Origin: an uncultured Fibrobacter sp.
GTDB lineage: Bacteria > Fibrobacterota > Fibrobacteria > Fibrobacterales > Fibrobacteraceae
Assembly: GCA_947165045.1 (NCBI GenBank)
Contig: CAMUYW010000029.1
Location: 1 to 39,832, forward strand
Length of the DNA: 39,832 nucleotides
Direction: 5' to 3'
Below the pieces are notes generated by a model, which was given only the letters and a program-made list of their open reading frames with translations, had not been told where the DNA came from and searched no databases. Each line of letters begins with the position of its first letter. Position 1 is the stretch's first letter. Positions 6,716 to 16,079 of the stretch are shown piece by piece. A program made the position numbers and the translations under genes.

Positions 6716-7390
6716 ATGATTTATATAGTTGAAGATGACGCTGAAATTCGGGAACTGGAGACGTACGCGCTCAAAAGCAGCGGCTTTGATGTCAAATCTT
6801 TTGATTGTGGAAAATCGCTTGATGAAGAAGTCAAAGTTTGCGTTCCGGATTTGTTCATTCTCGACATCATGTTGCCCGGCGAAGATGGTTTAAGCATTTT
6901 AAAACGTCTCCGTGCGCAGGAAAATACAAAGAATATTCCAGTTATCATGCTCACCGCTAAAAGTTCCGAACTGGATAAAGTGAAAGGGCTTGATTTGGGG
7001 GCCGATGATTACATTGCAAAACCTTTCGGCATTCTGGAATTTGTATCGCGAGTTCGAGCTTTGCTCCGTCGCTCGGGGTTGATGAAAACGGAATCCGAAG
7101 GAACAAAAATTTCGCTTGGTGAAGTTGTTCTTGATACGGCGACTCGTACTGTTACGGTAAATGGCGAAAATGTCGAATTGACGTACAAGGAATACGAACT
7201 TTTAAAATTGCTTTTGTCGCAACCGGGACTTGTTTTTTCTCGACAACAGATTCTGGAAAAAATTTGGGGCGTTGATTTTAATATGGACACGCGCACGGTT
7301 GATATGCATGTCAAAACGCTTCGACAAAAATTAGGTGACCAAGGCGCAATCATTCAAACGGTTCGTAACGTTGGGTACAAGGCGCAATGA
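6716..7390 (+). CDS. PhoB-like OmpR-family response regulator
   Basis: A 224-residue protein with an N-terminal receiver domain (residues 1-118) and a C-terminal winged-helix DNA-binding domain (about 130-224). The acidic pocket is Asp7/Asp8, the phosphoacceptor is Asp50 in [12 protein letters not shown], and DDYIAKPFG carries the conserved Lys. The output domain ends with the usual [15 protein letters not shown] hairpin. AGGATGAT in front supports the start. The next gene, its histidine kinase, overlaps it by 4 bp (ATGA), and a Na/Pi cotransporter follows with another 4-bp overlap. Phosphate sensing is therefore likely but rests on context; a candidate 11-bp-spaced direct repeat lies upstream. 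Confidence 0.92.
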   Translation: MIYIVEDDAEIRELETYALKSSGFDVKSFDCGKSLDEEVKVCVPDLFILDIMLPGEDGLSILKRLRAQENTKNIPVIMLTAKSSELDKVKGLDLGADDYIAKPFGILEFVSRVRALLRRSGLMKTESEGTKISLGEVVLDTATRTVTVNGENVELTYKEYELLKLLLSQPGLVFSRQQILEKIWGVDFNMDTRTVDMHVKTLRQKLGDQGAIIQTVRNVGYKAQ

Positions 7391-8778
7391 AAGATAGAAT
7401 CCGCTACAGCCTGATTTACATGGGTGTGCTTGCCGCTTTGTTTGCGGTCTGGTTCACTTCGCAGGTGTTTGAAGGCGAAATGGCGGAGCAACTCAAAATC
7501 CATTTGCGCGAAAAGTTGAGCTTAATCGAAACGGCTTATGCCAATGATGGACGTGCGGATATTCCGCAAATGTTAGCGCAATTTGCAAGTGGCAATTTGC
7601 GTATTACGCTTATTGATTCGACTGGTGCGATTCTCTACGATAGCGATGCCGAAGCTGGCAAAATGGAAAACCATTTCAATCGCGAAGAAGTGACGGATGC
7701 TTTTGCAAAAGGCTTTGGCGAGGATTTACGCTATTCCACAACGCTTCAGGCGAAGGCTTTCTTTTTTGCAAAACGCATGAAAGACGGGAATGTTTTGCGT
7801 CTTGGAACGCGGCAGGCGAACTTAAAGCAGGTGTATTCTAAAACGATTCCTTACCTTATGGCGTTGCTTGCCGCAATTGTTGTGGCGGCGATTCTTATTG
7901 CTATCGGACTTAGCCGTGTGTTTATCAGCCCGCTCAAAAAGCTGGTGGATCAGCTGGGAACGCCTGAGTGGATGAATATTGAAAACGTTTACAAAGAAAT
8001 CGAACCGCTTGTAAATGTTATTCGCAAGCAAGACCTTGAATTGCAATTGACGATTGAACAACTTTCAAATGAAAAACAGAAAATTTCGCATTTGAAAGAT
8101 GAATTTACGGCCAATGCTTCGCATGAATTGAAAACGCCGTTGACTTCAATTTCGGGCTATGCAGAGTTGATTGAAAACGGTATGGCAAAACCCGAAGATG
8201 TCAAAATGTTTGCGGGTAAAATTCACAAAGAAGCTCAACGATTGCAGGCTATTGCAAACGATATTATCACGCTTTCGAAATTGAACAACCGCGAAAGTGA
8301 ACCTTTTGACCTAAACGAAAAAATCAATCTTTGGAATTTGTCGCACAGCTGTATCGAAAGCCTCATGTTGAATGCGAATAAAAAATCGATTCAGCTTTCG
8401 CTGGATGGCGACCCGACGGCGGACATTTTGGGCAATTCGAAACTCATTTACGAGATGCTTTTTAATCTGGTGGATAACGCGATTCGCTATACGGAATCGG
8501 GCGGAAAGGTCGTAGTTCTTGTAGAACCCGGCGCACTCATCGTAAAAGATACGGGAATCGGAATTCCCGAAGAATCTCAATCTCGCATTTTTGAACGGTT
8601 CTATCGAGTAGATAAAAGCCGCTCCAAAGAAACTGGCGGCACGGGCCTTGGCCTTGCCATTGTAAAGCATATTGCAGAAGTCCATCATGCGACGATTCAT
8701 TTGAAATCTACGATTGGCTTCGGTACAGAAATTCAAATCTGTTTTAACTCATTTTTAAAACAAAATAAAGTACTATGA
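7387..8778 (+). CDS. PhoR-like sensor histidine kinase
   Basis: A 463-residue inner-membrane kinase. A transmembrane helix lies at about 9-26, a periplasmic region at ~27-152 ([20 protein letters not shown], as in PhoR-type sensors), and a second helix at ~153-178. The H-box is [20 protein letters not shown] with phospho-accepting His246. The ATPase domain shows the N-box ([10 protein letters not shown]), G1 (VKDTGIGIP), F-box ([12 protein letters not shown]) and G2 ([12 protein letters not shown]). It should phosphorylate the regulator encoded immediately upstream (ATGA overlap). No PAS domain is obvious in the cytoplasmic linker. The signal is unproven; phosphate limitation is inferred from the co-encoded cotransporter. 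Confidence 0.93.
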   Translation: MKDRIRYSLIYMGVLAALFAVWFTSQVFEGEMAEQLKIHLREKLSLIETAYANDGRADIPQMLAQFASGNLRITLIDSTGAILYDSDAEAGKMENHFNREEVTDAFAKGFGEDLRYSTTLQAKAFFFAKRMKDGNVLRLGTRQANLKQVYSKTIPYLMALLAAIVVAAILIAIGLSRVFISPLKKLVDQLGTPEWMNIENVYKEIEPLVNVIRKQDLELQLTIEQLSNEKQKISHLKDEFTANASHELKTPLTSISGYAELIENGMAKPEDVKMFAGKIHKEAQRLQAIANDIITLSKLNNRESEPFDLNEKINLWNLSHSCIESLMLNANKKSIQLSLDGDPTADILGNSKLIYEMLFNLVDNAIRYTESGGKVVVLVEPGALIVKDTGIGIPEESQSRIFERFYRVDKSRSKETGGTGLGLAIVKHIAEVHHATIHLKSTIGFGTEIQICFNSFLKQNKVL

Positions 8779-10481
8779 TTCTAGCTATTCTTAAAATGAT
8801 TGGTTGCCTTGCGCTCCTCATGTTCGGTATGAAAACGATGAGTGAAGGCTTGCAGAAACTCACAGGCGGTCACCTCCGCGCTGTTCTTGGAACAATGACG
8901 AAGCATCGCGTGGGCGGGCTTTTGACGGGTACCTTTGTGACTGCGGCGGTGCAGTCTTCAACCGCAACGACCGTGATGACTGTGAGCTTAGTGAATGCGG
9001 GGCTTTTGACGCTGACGCAAGCCATTCCCGTGATTATGGGTGCAAACATCGGTACTACGGCAACGGCATGGATCATGTCGATTTTCGGTTTCCAGTTTAA
9101 TATGAGTAGCTTTGTTTGGCCGTTCTTTGGGCTTGGCATTGCGCTCTCTTACATCCGCAAAAACAGCGTAAAGAGCATGGGCGAATTTGTGTTCGGTTTC
9201 GCGTTCATGTTCCTTGGCCTTACGACGCTTCGTGAAAATGCGGTGGCGATGGACTTGGCTCACAACGAAACGATTATCAACTTCTTTGCATCGGCCGGTG
9301 GCTGGGGCATTTGGAGTACGCTTTTGTTTCTTTTGCTTGGTGGCGTCCTTACGATGGGTGTGCAGTCTTCGGCAGCGATTATGGCGATTACGCTTATCCT
9401 TTGCAGTAGCGGAGTACTCCCGATTTACCAAGGCATTGCGCTTGTGATGGGCGAAAACATCGGTACAACGGTGACTTCGAATATGGCGGCGCTATCGGCG
9501 AGTACGCAGGCGAGGCGTGCGGCTTTGGCTCACATGATGTTCAATGTGTTCGGCGTGGTGTGGGTGCTTATTATCTTTACTCCTTTCGTAAATATGGTTT
9601 GCCATTTTGTGGGATTTGACCCGAACTTTGTGCCGCAAACTGGGGAAGAAGTGGCGCAGGCTAGTGTGCGTGTGACTTATGCGCTTTCTGGATTCCATAC
9701 CGCATTTAACTTGTGCAACGTGCTATTCCTCATTTGGTTTATCAAGCCGATGGAAAAACTCATTTGCAAGATTATCAAGGACAAGGAAGATGGCGAAGAT
9801 TTCAAAATCCAGTTTATCAGCGCTGGTCTTATGAGCACCGCAGAACTTTCGCTGTTCGAAGCTCGTCAGGAAATTAGCTTGTTCGTGGAAAAGACTGAAA
9901 AGATGTTCCACATGGTGCCGGACCTCCTTAAAATCAAGGACGAAGAAGAATTCAACAAGCTCTTTGAACACATTGAAAAATATGAATCCATCAGCGATAG
10001 TTTTGAAGTCGAAATTGCAAATTATTTGAATCAGGTTTCTACAGGTCGATTGAGCCCGGAAAGCAAAACCGCGCTCCAGTCCATGATGAAGGAAATTTCT
10101 GAAATCGAAAGTATTGGCGATGCCTGCTACAATATGGCGCGTGTTATTCGTCGCAAATTCCAAGGCGAGGAAGACTTTACCGAAGAACAGTATAGTCACA
10201 TCGATCAAATGATTAAACTCTGTGACGATGCGCTTTCTCACATGGTGGCAGTTGTTGAGGATGTACCGTTGGCAAGTGCGCCGGATGCTTTAAAATTTGA
10301 ATATCAGATTAACGATTTCCGCAAGGCTCTCAAAGAAAAGAATGTCGATGATATCAATGCCCAGCGCTATAGCTACCAGATTGGCGTGCATTACATGGAT
10401 ATCATCAATGACTGCGAAAAGCTCGGTGACTACATCGTGAACGTGGTCGAAGCGCACGTAAATCACAAGTTGACGAAGTAA
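8775..10481 (+). CDS. Na+/phosphate cotransporter (NptA/PhoU-like fusion)
   Basis: A 568-residue inner-membrane protein of the type II Na/Pi cotransporter family. The membrane part (about 1-335) contains two inverted repeats, each with the QSS signature that forms the substrate site: [12 protein letters not shown] (Gln60-Ser62) and [11 protein letters not shown] (Gln197-Ser199). Each is followed by a GxNIGTT motif ([24 protein letters not shown]). The cytoplasmic C-terminus (about 345-560) is a helical PhoU-like domain. It takes up, or possibly exports, phosphate with sodium. The start overlaps the kinase gene by 4 bp, giving a three-gene phosphate module that ends at a clear terminator. Confidence 0.93.
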   Translation: MILAILKMIGCLALLMFGMKTMSEGLQKLTGGHLRAVLGTMTKHRVGGLLTGTFVTAAVQSSTATTVMTVSLVNAGLLTLTQAIPVIMGANIGTTATAWIMSIFGFQFNMSSFVWPFFGLGIALSYIRKNSVKSMGEFVFGFAFMFLGLTTLRENAVAMDLAHNETIINFFASAGGWGIWSTLLFLLLGGVLTMGVQSSAAIMAITLILCSSGVLPIYQGIALVMGENIGTTVTSNMAALSASTQARRAALAHMMFNVFGVVWVLIIFTPFVNMVCHFVGFDPNFVPQTGEEVAQASVRVTYALSGFHTAFNLCNVLFLIWFIKPMEKLICKIIKDKEDGEDFKIQFISAGLMSTAELSLFEARQEISLFVEKTEKMFHMVPDLLKIKDEEEFNKLFEHIEKYESISDSFEVEIANYLNQVSTGRLSPESKTALQSMMKEISEIESIGDACYNMARVIRRKFQGEEDFTEEQYSHIDQMIKLCDDALSHMVAVVEDVPLASAPDALKFEYQINDFRKALKEKNVDDINAQRYSYQIGVHYMDIINDCEKLGDYIVNVVEAHVNHKLTK

Positions 10482-10515
10482 AAGTCGCGAAAAAATTGTG
10501 CAGTTTTTGCATTGT

Positions 10516-10544
10516 GGGAGAGCGGTGTTGCCGTTCTCCCTTTT
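10516..10544 (+). terminator. Rho-independent terminator after phosphate module
   Basis: GGGAGAGCGG and CCGTTCTCCC form a 10-bp stem (one G-T pair) around a TGTTG loop, followed by TTTTCTT. It lies 35 bp after the cotransporter stop. Confidence 0.85.
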
Positions 10545-10545
10545 C

Positions 10546-10583
10546 TTGGAACGAAAAGTTTCACTCGAGAATTTTTGTTCCAA
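10546..10583. promoter_or_regulatory. 12-bp inverted repeat upstream of beta-helix lipoprotein gene
   Basis: TTGGAACGAAAA (10546-10557) and TTTTTGTTCCAA (10572-10583) are near-perfect inverted repeats around a 14-nt spacer. They come right after the terminator and about 100 bp before the next start. It could be an operator or a second termination hairpin; the function is unknown. Confidence 0.4.
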
Positions 10584-10684
10584 ATCTAAAGTTCGCGTTT
10601 TTCAAAAACAGCTTTGTATCACTTTTTTTACGGTTCCTGCAAAGCTAGTTTTTTAGAGGTGACCGAAAAAAAGTGGGGTGTTTT

Positions 10685-12526
10685 ATGAAAACGTTGAAAT
10701 TCACAAGCATCATTTGGAGCGCGGCTCTTATTTTCTGCGCCTGTGGTGATTCTGCTAGCGATATGACTGGTGTTGCCGCCGGTTTCGTTGAACCTGAAAC
10801 CGCGAATAGTTCCTCCAATGAAGTTGACAATCAAAGTTCTACAACTGAAAATCAGAGCACTTCAAATAATCAATCTTCCGTTACTGAAGAGCAAACGGTC
10901 GTTGAGCAGACGGTGTCGGACCCGGTTCAGGTTTCTGAAAATTCTCTCGACCCGGTAATTTCGTTTGCGAACGGCTCAGTTACGATTGCTAATGATAACG
11001 GCTGCATTACCCAAAGCGAAAAGACGATTACTCTAACTTGTGAAGGCAATTACCAACTTACAGGTAAATCTAGCGACAATCAAGTGATTGTGAATGCCGG
11101 TAGCTCTGATAAAGTTTATCTGTATTTGAATGGCTTGCAACTCGCAAGTGCAACGGATGCGCCCATTTACGTTCAGAACGCTAGCAAAACATTCTTGATG
11201 CTTGTCGATGGAACGACAAACACTCTTGAAGATGCTTCTAAGCGTACGCAAACTTACACGAAAGCGAATGGTTCTGTCGATACTACGAATGCGACTGTCT
11301 ATGCAAAAGATGACCTCACCATCAAAGGTAGCGGCAAACTGACCGTCACTGGAAATTACAATAACGGTATCCATTGCAGTGATGATTTGCGTATTCGTGA
11401 CTTGCCTGAAATTACTGTCAAGGCGAAAAATCACGCTATCAAAGGTAAGGGCTCTGTAAATATCGAAGGTGGTTACTTTGAACTGACTGCTACAAACGGC
11501 GATGGCATCAAGAGCGACGAAGGCGATGATGCTGGTGCAGTCACTGAAAACAAGGGCGTTGTTTCCATTACGGGTGGTGAATTTAAAATTACCGCAGGCG
11601 ATGACGGCATCCAGGCGTACAATTACGTGCTGATTGCTGATTCTACTTCAACACCGCTCATTGCCATCAATAGCAAAGGAAAAGGTATTGCAACGGACAA
11701 TCGTCTCTACGTGAATGGCGGCGTAACCAGCGTAACTTCTGGTGATGACGGTTTGCATTCCAACATGAACATCTATTTTAACGGCGGTCGCACAACGATT
11801 TCTGCGGGCGACGATGGCATCCATGCGGATTCTACGTTGCGCATCTCGGAAGGCTCCATCAACATCACGAAGGCGGTCGAAGGTATGGAAGCTTTCTACA
11901 TCAGGGCTGAAGGTGGCAAAACAGCAACGGTTGCAAGTGATGATGCATGGAATGCTGCAGGTGGCTCTGCTGATGCAAATTCACAAAGCGGCTCCCAATG
12001 GGGTGGCCGTGGTGGCATGGGCGTCATGATGAGCAATTCTAAGGGCTACATCATTATCAGTGGCGGTTACCATTACCTCTATGCGGCGGGCAACGATATT
12101 GACGTACTCGATGCTAATGGAACGGCTACAATGAGTGGTGGTGTGTTGCTTCTCGAAATTGGCTCTAGCGGAAATTCTGGTGCTATGTATGCCGCTGGCC
12201 GAAATCAGGGCGGGATGCCTGGTGGTTCGGGCTCGGGTTCTTGCTCTACGAACATGGCGGGTGGCCTTATCGATACGGACAACGGCTTTAGCATCAATGG
12301 CGGTGTATTGCTTGGATTTGGTAGCCAAACCGAAGAGTATCCCAATTGCAGTGCAACAAGTTACACGGCGGGCACGGCATACGGCTCTAGCAATGCGGCG
12401 TTCAAACCGAGTACTTCGGGTAGCATGATTATCTATGGCGGCGAAGTCAGCTCTGTTTCGCAAGTTAATGTGAGCGGAATGACCGAAGTAACCCTCCCGA
12501 ACGGCATGACTTACTACGAAAAATAA
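10685..12526 (+). CDS. Cthe_2159-like carbohydrate-binding beta-helix lipoprotein
   Basis: A 613-residue protein with a lipoprotein-type signal (Cys20 in LIFCACGDS) and a Ser/Asn/Gln/Thr-rich linker to about residue 85. A long repetitive region then has short turns such as GDGIKSDEGDD, AGDDGIQAYN, SGDDGLHSN and AGDDGIHAD. The periodic D-D/N-G-[IL] coils are characteristic of the right-handed parallel beta-helix of the Cthe_2159 family (Pfam PF14262). The founder, from Clostridium thermocellum, binds cellulose and acidic sugars such as polygalacturonate. A Gly/Ser/Met-rich stretch lies at ~440-455 and ~505-520. ATG 10685 is preferred to an upstream GTG because the signal peptide starts there. 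It neighbours an esterase and a pectate lyase, consistent with pectin capture at the cell surface (inference). Confidence 0.82.
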   Translation: MKTLKFTSIIWSAALIFCACGDSASDMTGVAAGFVEPETANSSSNEVDNQSSTTENQSTSNNQSSVTEEQTVVEQTVSDPVQVSENSLDPVISFANGSVTIANDNGCITQSEKTITLTCEGNYQLTGKSSDNQVIVNAGSSDKVYLYLNGLQLASATDAPIYVQNASKTFLMLVDGTTNTLEDASKRTQTYTKANGSVDTTNATVYAKDDLTIKGSGKLTVTGNYNNGIHCSDDLRIRDLPEITVKAKNHAIKGKGSVNIEGGYFELTATNGDGIKSDEGDDAGAVTENKGVVSITGGEFKITAGDDGIQAYNYVLIADSTSTPLIAINSKGKGIATDNRLYVNGGVTSVTSGDDGLHSNMNIYFNGGRTTISAGDDGIHADSTLRISEGSINITKAVEGMEAFYIRAEGGKTATVASDDAWNAAGGSADANSQSGSQWGGRGGMGVMMSNSKGYIIISGGYHYLYAAGNDIDVLDANGTATMSGGVLLLEIGSSGNSGAMYAAGRNQGGMPGGSGSGSCSTNMAGGLIDTDNGFSINGGVLLGFGSQTEEYPNCSATSYTAGTAYGSSNAAFKPSTSGSMIIYGGEVSSVSQVNVSGMTEVTLPNGMTYYEK

Positions 12527-12549
12527 TTTTCATCCGAAAAATCCTCCTA

Positions 12550-12588
12550 AAACAAGAAAGCTGGCTTCGAGAGGGGCTGGCTTTTCTG
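12550..12588 (+). terminator. Weak candidate terminator
   Basis: GAAAGC (about 12555) and GCTTTTC (about 12580) can pair around a G-rich internal loop, with a short T-run at the end. The stem is short and imperfect, so this is only a possible end for the beta-helix lipoprotein transcript. Confidence 0.3.
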
Positions 12589-12622
12589 ATGTTGTATTGA
12601 CAAAATGTCTAAAAAAATCGTT

Positions 12623-12653
12623 TTGCTGCGCGTAACATCCCTTTCCATATAAT
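12623..12653 (+). promoter_or_regulatory. Candidate sigma-70-type promoter of esterase gene
   Basis: TTGCTG (12623-12628) and a perfect TATAAT (12648-12653) are separated by 19 bp. The predicted start at about 12660 gives a ~33-nt leader containing AAAGGGA before the ATG. Confidence 0.45.
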
Positions 12654-12693
12654 ATAGATTACATCTAGGTGTAATTCTAAAAAGGGATTTTAC

Positions 12694-14229
12694 ATGTTTG
12701 TGGGATATTCTAAACTTTTTGCCGGTGCTGCGTTTGCGCTCGGTCTTTCCTTGTTCGGTACTGTTCATGCGGCCCCGGACCCAAATTTTCACATTTATAT
12801 CGCTTATGGCCAGTCCAATATGGGTGGCACTGCGGATGCTCAAAGTGCGGATAAAGTGGAACATCCGCGTTTCAAAATTTTTGCAACGCAAAAATGCTCA
12901 GGCAAGGGGCGTAATACGCTTGGCGAAGTTTATCCGGCCGTGCCTTCGCTGTTCAACTGCGGCAATACGATTTCTATTGCGGACTGGTTTGGCCGTACGA
13001 TGGCTGATAGCATGCCCGATGTAACTGTCGGCATTATTCCAGTTGCCATTGGTGGCGCTAGTATCAAGGCTTTTGATAAGGATCAATACGCAAGTTACCT
13101 TGCTACGGCGGAATCTTGGCTCCAGAACTATGCTAAGGAATATGCAAGTGATGGAAACGTTTACAAGACCATCGTTGATATTGCGAAAAAAGCGCAACAG
13201 GTGGGCGTTATCAAGGGATTTATTTTCCACCAGGGCGAAACGGATGGCGGGTACTCCGATTGGCCGAAAATCGTGAAGAAAACTCGCGATGATATTTTGA
13301 GCGCGCTTGACATGGGCTCGGATACGGTGCCGTTTGTCGCTGGTGAATTGTTGCGCGAAGGCTGCTGCTATTCGGACCGTGTTTCGAAACTCCCGAATAC
13401 GATGGACAACACCTATTACGCATCATCCGAAGGTCTTGGCGGAAACGGCGTGGACCGCTACCACTTTAATCACGATGCTTACGTGACTTTCGGCAAACGC
13501 TATGCTGAACAAATGCTCAAGGCTGTGAACCGCGCCCCTGTAGAACCTGTGCCGCAACAGCCGTTCGGTAAAATTGAAAATGGCGAAGCTGTTGCTGGTG
13601 AGCCTGCTGCAATTCCGGGTAAAATCGAAGTTGAAAATTACGACATTACGGGCGTTGGCAGCGGAAATAATTCGTACAAGGATGATGATTCCGAAAATAA
13701 GGGTAAGGCCTATCGCAATGATGGCGTAGATATTGAAGAAATCGATGGCGGTTATGCTGTCGGCTATACCATGGAAGGCGAATGGATGGAATATACTGTG
13801 AATGTCAAGACCACAGGCGATTACTCCGTTAAGGCTCGACTTGCTTCGGGTTCTGAAACTTCGGGCTTTCAACTTTTGCTTGACGACAAGGAACTGGGTT
13901 CTGCGTTTACTGCGCCAAAGACCGGCGAAGACTGGAAAACTTACGAAGAAGTTAATGTCGGTGATGTAAAACTCACCGAAGGCAAACATGTTTTGAAGGT
14001 CTTGATTACAGGGAACTACGTGAACTTGGACTGGTTCGAATTTGTTGACAAATCTTTGTCTATAGCTCGTGGGCACATGCAAGTGAAATCGGAACCCCGC
14101 AATTATATGGTGTTTGATTTGATGGGCGTTTGCGTCGGGACGGTTCGTGCGCTGAATACGAACGAGGCTGTGCAACAGGCGAAAGAGAATTTTAAGGAAA
14201 TGAAGAATTTATACGTGAAAGCCAAGTGA
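12694..14229 (+). CDS. Secreted CE6-type acetyl (xylan) esterase with CBM6
   Basis: A 511-residue protein with a signal peptide (1-26, ending HAA). The SGNH-fold esterase domain (about 30-280) has IYIAYGQSNMGG (nucleophile Ser41), FHQGETDGG (His179-Gln180) and GVDRYHFNH (candidate catalytic Asp254/His257). These are the blocks of the SASA/CE6 family that removes acetyl groups from xylan. Residues ~308-451 form a CBM6-like beta-sandwich starting KIEVENYD and ending VNLDWFEF. The last ~55 residues (MQVKSEPRNYMVFDLMG... to NLYVKAK) look like a divergent sorting tail. F. succinogenes is known for CE6-CBM6 esterases. The substrate (xylan or acetylated pectin) cannot be fixed; the pectate lyase downstream makes pectin possible. 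Confidence 0.88.
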   Translation: MFVGYSKLFAGAAFALGLSLFGTVHAAPDPNFHIYIAYGQSNMGGTADAQSADKVEHPRFKIFATQKCSGKGRNTLGEVYPAVPSLFNCGNTISIADWFGRTMADSMPDVTVGIIPVAIGGASIKAFDKDQYASYLATAESWLQNYAKEYASDGNVYKTIVDIAKKAQQVGVIKGFIFHQGETDGGYSDWPKIVKKTRDDILSALDMGSDTVPFVAGELLREGCCYSDRVSKLPNTMDNTYYASSEGLGGNGVDRYHFNHDAYVTFGKRYAEQMLKAVNRAPVEPVPQQPFGKIENGEAVAGEPAAIPGKIEVENYDITGVGSGNNSYKDDDSENKGKAYRNDGVDIEEIDGGYAVGYTMEGEWMEYTVNVKTTGDYSVKARLASGSETSGFQLLLDDKELGSAFTAPKTGEDWKTYEEVNVGDVKLTEGKHVLKVLITGNYVNLDWFEFVDKSLSIARGHMQVKSEPRNYMVFDLMGVCVGTVRALNTNEAVQQAKENFKEMKNLYVKAK

Positions 14230-14246
14230 TTGGGTATGCCCATGCG

Positions 14247-14314
14247 GTCATCCTCCCATAGAGAGGATCCATACTGTTTTCTGTTAATGTATGGATTCCC
14301 CTTCGGAGAATGAC
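14247..14314. repeat. Complete bipartite palindromic repeat element
   Basis: Two arms of 26-28 bp, GTCATCCTCC...GGATCCATAC and GTATGGATTC...GGAGAATGAC, are imperfect reverse complements around a ~14-nt spacer. The whole unit could fold as one long hairpin. The same layout and termini occur at 22621-22693. Confidence 0.85.
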
Positions 14315-14381
14315 TTTTGCGCAATTTTCTTTTCTGCTCTGTTGTATTGCTATTTTTCGTTAAAAAATAAAGGAGTGTGAG

Positions 14382-16079
14382 ATGAATAAGGTTTTGACAG
14401 CGTTGTGCGTGCTTGCAGTTTCTGCATCCGCGGCAGTGGATCAGTGCAAGCCTATTGGTTGGGCGACTCGTTCGGGCCGCACGTCTACAGAGTTTAATGT
14501 AACCGGTGGCGGAAATGCTACTCCCATTACGGTGACGACGTTTGCTGATTTGCAAAAGTACGCAAAGGATTCTTCGCCGCGCGTGATTTACATTGATGGA
14601 ACGCTTGGCGATGGCTGGAGCGGAACAACGGGTAGTCGCTTGAACATTACAGCATCGAACAAGACGATTATTGGCCTTAAACCGGGAACGCTTTTGAAAG
14701 CGCCCATCCACATCACGAGCAAGGCTTCAAATATTATTGTCCGCAATATTGTGATTCAAGGGCCGGGCAGCAACGCCGACCAGGCATGGGACAACCTCAC
14801 GATTGAAGGCGAATCGAAAAACATCTGGATTGACCACTGCGAATTTTGGGATGGTCAAGATGGCAATGCCGACGTGGTAAAAGGTTCTGATAACGTAACA
14901 TTTACGTGGTGCATTTTTGGCTACAAGAAAAAGAGCACGCACAATCTTTCGAATCTTATTGGAAGTTCCGATAACGAACCCGTGAGCGAAGGCAAGTTGA
15001 ATGTGACTTACATGTTCAACTGGTGGAAGGCGGCAAACCAGCGAAAACCACGCTGCCGTTATGGCAATGTGCATGTGGTGAACAACCTTTTGACGGGTGA
15101 TGCTAGCATCACGAACGGAACAGATGTGCTTGGTGTGTCTGCGGGCCACATGTGTAAAGTGCGCACCGAACGCAACGTGTTTATTAACGAAGCAAATCCG
15201 ATTTATACAGGTAACGCCAACGGCACGGGTGTAAACGAAGTCATCGATAATATCTTTACGAATTGCTCTGGTAATACGAAGGGTACGGGAACCTCTTTCA
15301 CGCCACCGTATGAATACACGAGCTTTATGCTCAAGGCAAGCGAAGTCGAAGCTGCTGTGAAAGCGAATGCTGGTGCCACGCTCAAAAGCCCGATGGAATG
15401 TGATGCAAATTATGTAGAACCGGAGCCGCCGACACCGGATAAACAGTATCAGGCCGAAAAAGGTACGATTACCGGAGGCGTTTCGGAAAGCAGTAATGGC
15501 GGTTATCATGGTGACGGATACGTGAATTTCGATAAAGGCGGCGATGTTGTCGTAAAAGTCAAGGTGGATACGGCTGGCCAATACAAGTTCGATATTGATT
15601 TTGCAAATGGTTCCAGCGAAGCGCGTTCTCTGGCGATCAGCGCGGGTTTGGATACATCAACGACGTCTTTCAAGACGACCGGCGGCTGGACGGTTTGGGA
15701 AACTTCTGAAGTCCTGATAAATCTTGCCGTTGGCGAAAATGCCGTCAAGTTTGCAACTGTTGACGGTAACGATGGCCCGAATATTGACCAATTTGATGTA
15801 ACGCTTGTGAAGGCTGCTGAAGTCAAACCGGATACATCGAAGGATACGACGGATAATCCGCCTGTTTCAATCTTTACAAAAACCATGCAAGTGACAGCTC
15901 CGAGCGTTTGTCGCGTTAGCATTTTCGATACGAAAGGCTCGCTGGTGCGTCGCCTGAATGTGGAATTTGCAAAAATTGGCGATGTTGCCTGGATGACTCG
16001 CGGGCTCCCTGCCGGTCTTTACGTCATGCGCGTGAAAACGGTTGGCGTTGACCGCAGCAAATTTATTGCAGTGAAGTAA
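14382..16079 (+). CDS. Secreted PL1 pectate lyase with CBM and C-terminal sorting-type domain
   Basis: A 565-residue protein with a signal peptide (1-18). The right-handed beta-helix of polysaccharide lyase family 1 spans about 20-340. NIWIDHCEFWDG (Asp151-His152) supplies the Ca-binding region, and RKPRCRYGN (221-229, the RxPR motif) holds the catalytic and substrate-binding arginines. It should cleave polygalacturonate by beta-elimination. After a Pro-rich linker, a CBM6/35-like module (355-477, from QYQAEKGTITGG to GPNIDQFDVTL) follows. The last ~65 residues (VSIFDTKGSLVRRL... GLPAGLYVMRVK) resemble type-A C-terminal sorting domains. AAAGGAG precedes the ATG. The 3' end overlaps the convergent arginase-fold gene by 17 bp. 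Secretion route is inferred. Confidence 0.92.
   Translation: MNKVLTALCVLAVSASAAVDQCKPIGWATRSGRTSTEFNVTGGGNATPITVTTFADLQKYAKDSSPRVIYIDGTLGDGWSGTTGSRLNITASNKTIIGLKPGTLLKAPIHITSKASNIIVRNIVIQGPGSNADQAWDNLTIEGESKNIWIDHCEFWDGQDGNADVVKGSDNVTFTWCIFGYKKKSTHNLSNLIGSSDNEPVSEGKLNVTYMFNWWKAANQRKPRCRYGNVHVVNNLLTGDASITNGTDVLGVSAGHMCKVRTERNVFINEANPIYTGNANGTGVNEVIDNIFTNCSGNTKGTGTSFTPPYEYTSFMLKASEVEAAVKANAGATLKSPMECDANYVEPEPPTPDKQYQAEKGTITGGVSESSNGGYHGDGYVNFDKGGDVVVKVKVDTAGQYKFDIDFANGSSEARSLAISAGLDTSTTSFKTTGGWTVWETSEVLINLAVGENAVKFATVDGNDGPNIDQFDVTLVKAAEVKPDTSKDTTDNPPVSIFTKTMQVTAPSVCRVSIFDTKGSLVRRLNVEFAKIGDVAWMTRGLPAGLYVMRVKTVGVDRSKFIAVK

Noticed and set aside
12597..12602. TTGACA as the -35 box of the esterase promoter
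   Set aside because: It lies 45 bp before the TATAAT, far outside the 16-19 bp spacing; TTGCTG at 12623 fits better.
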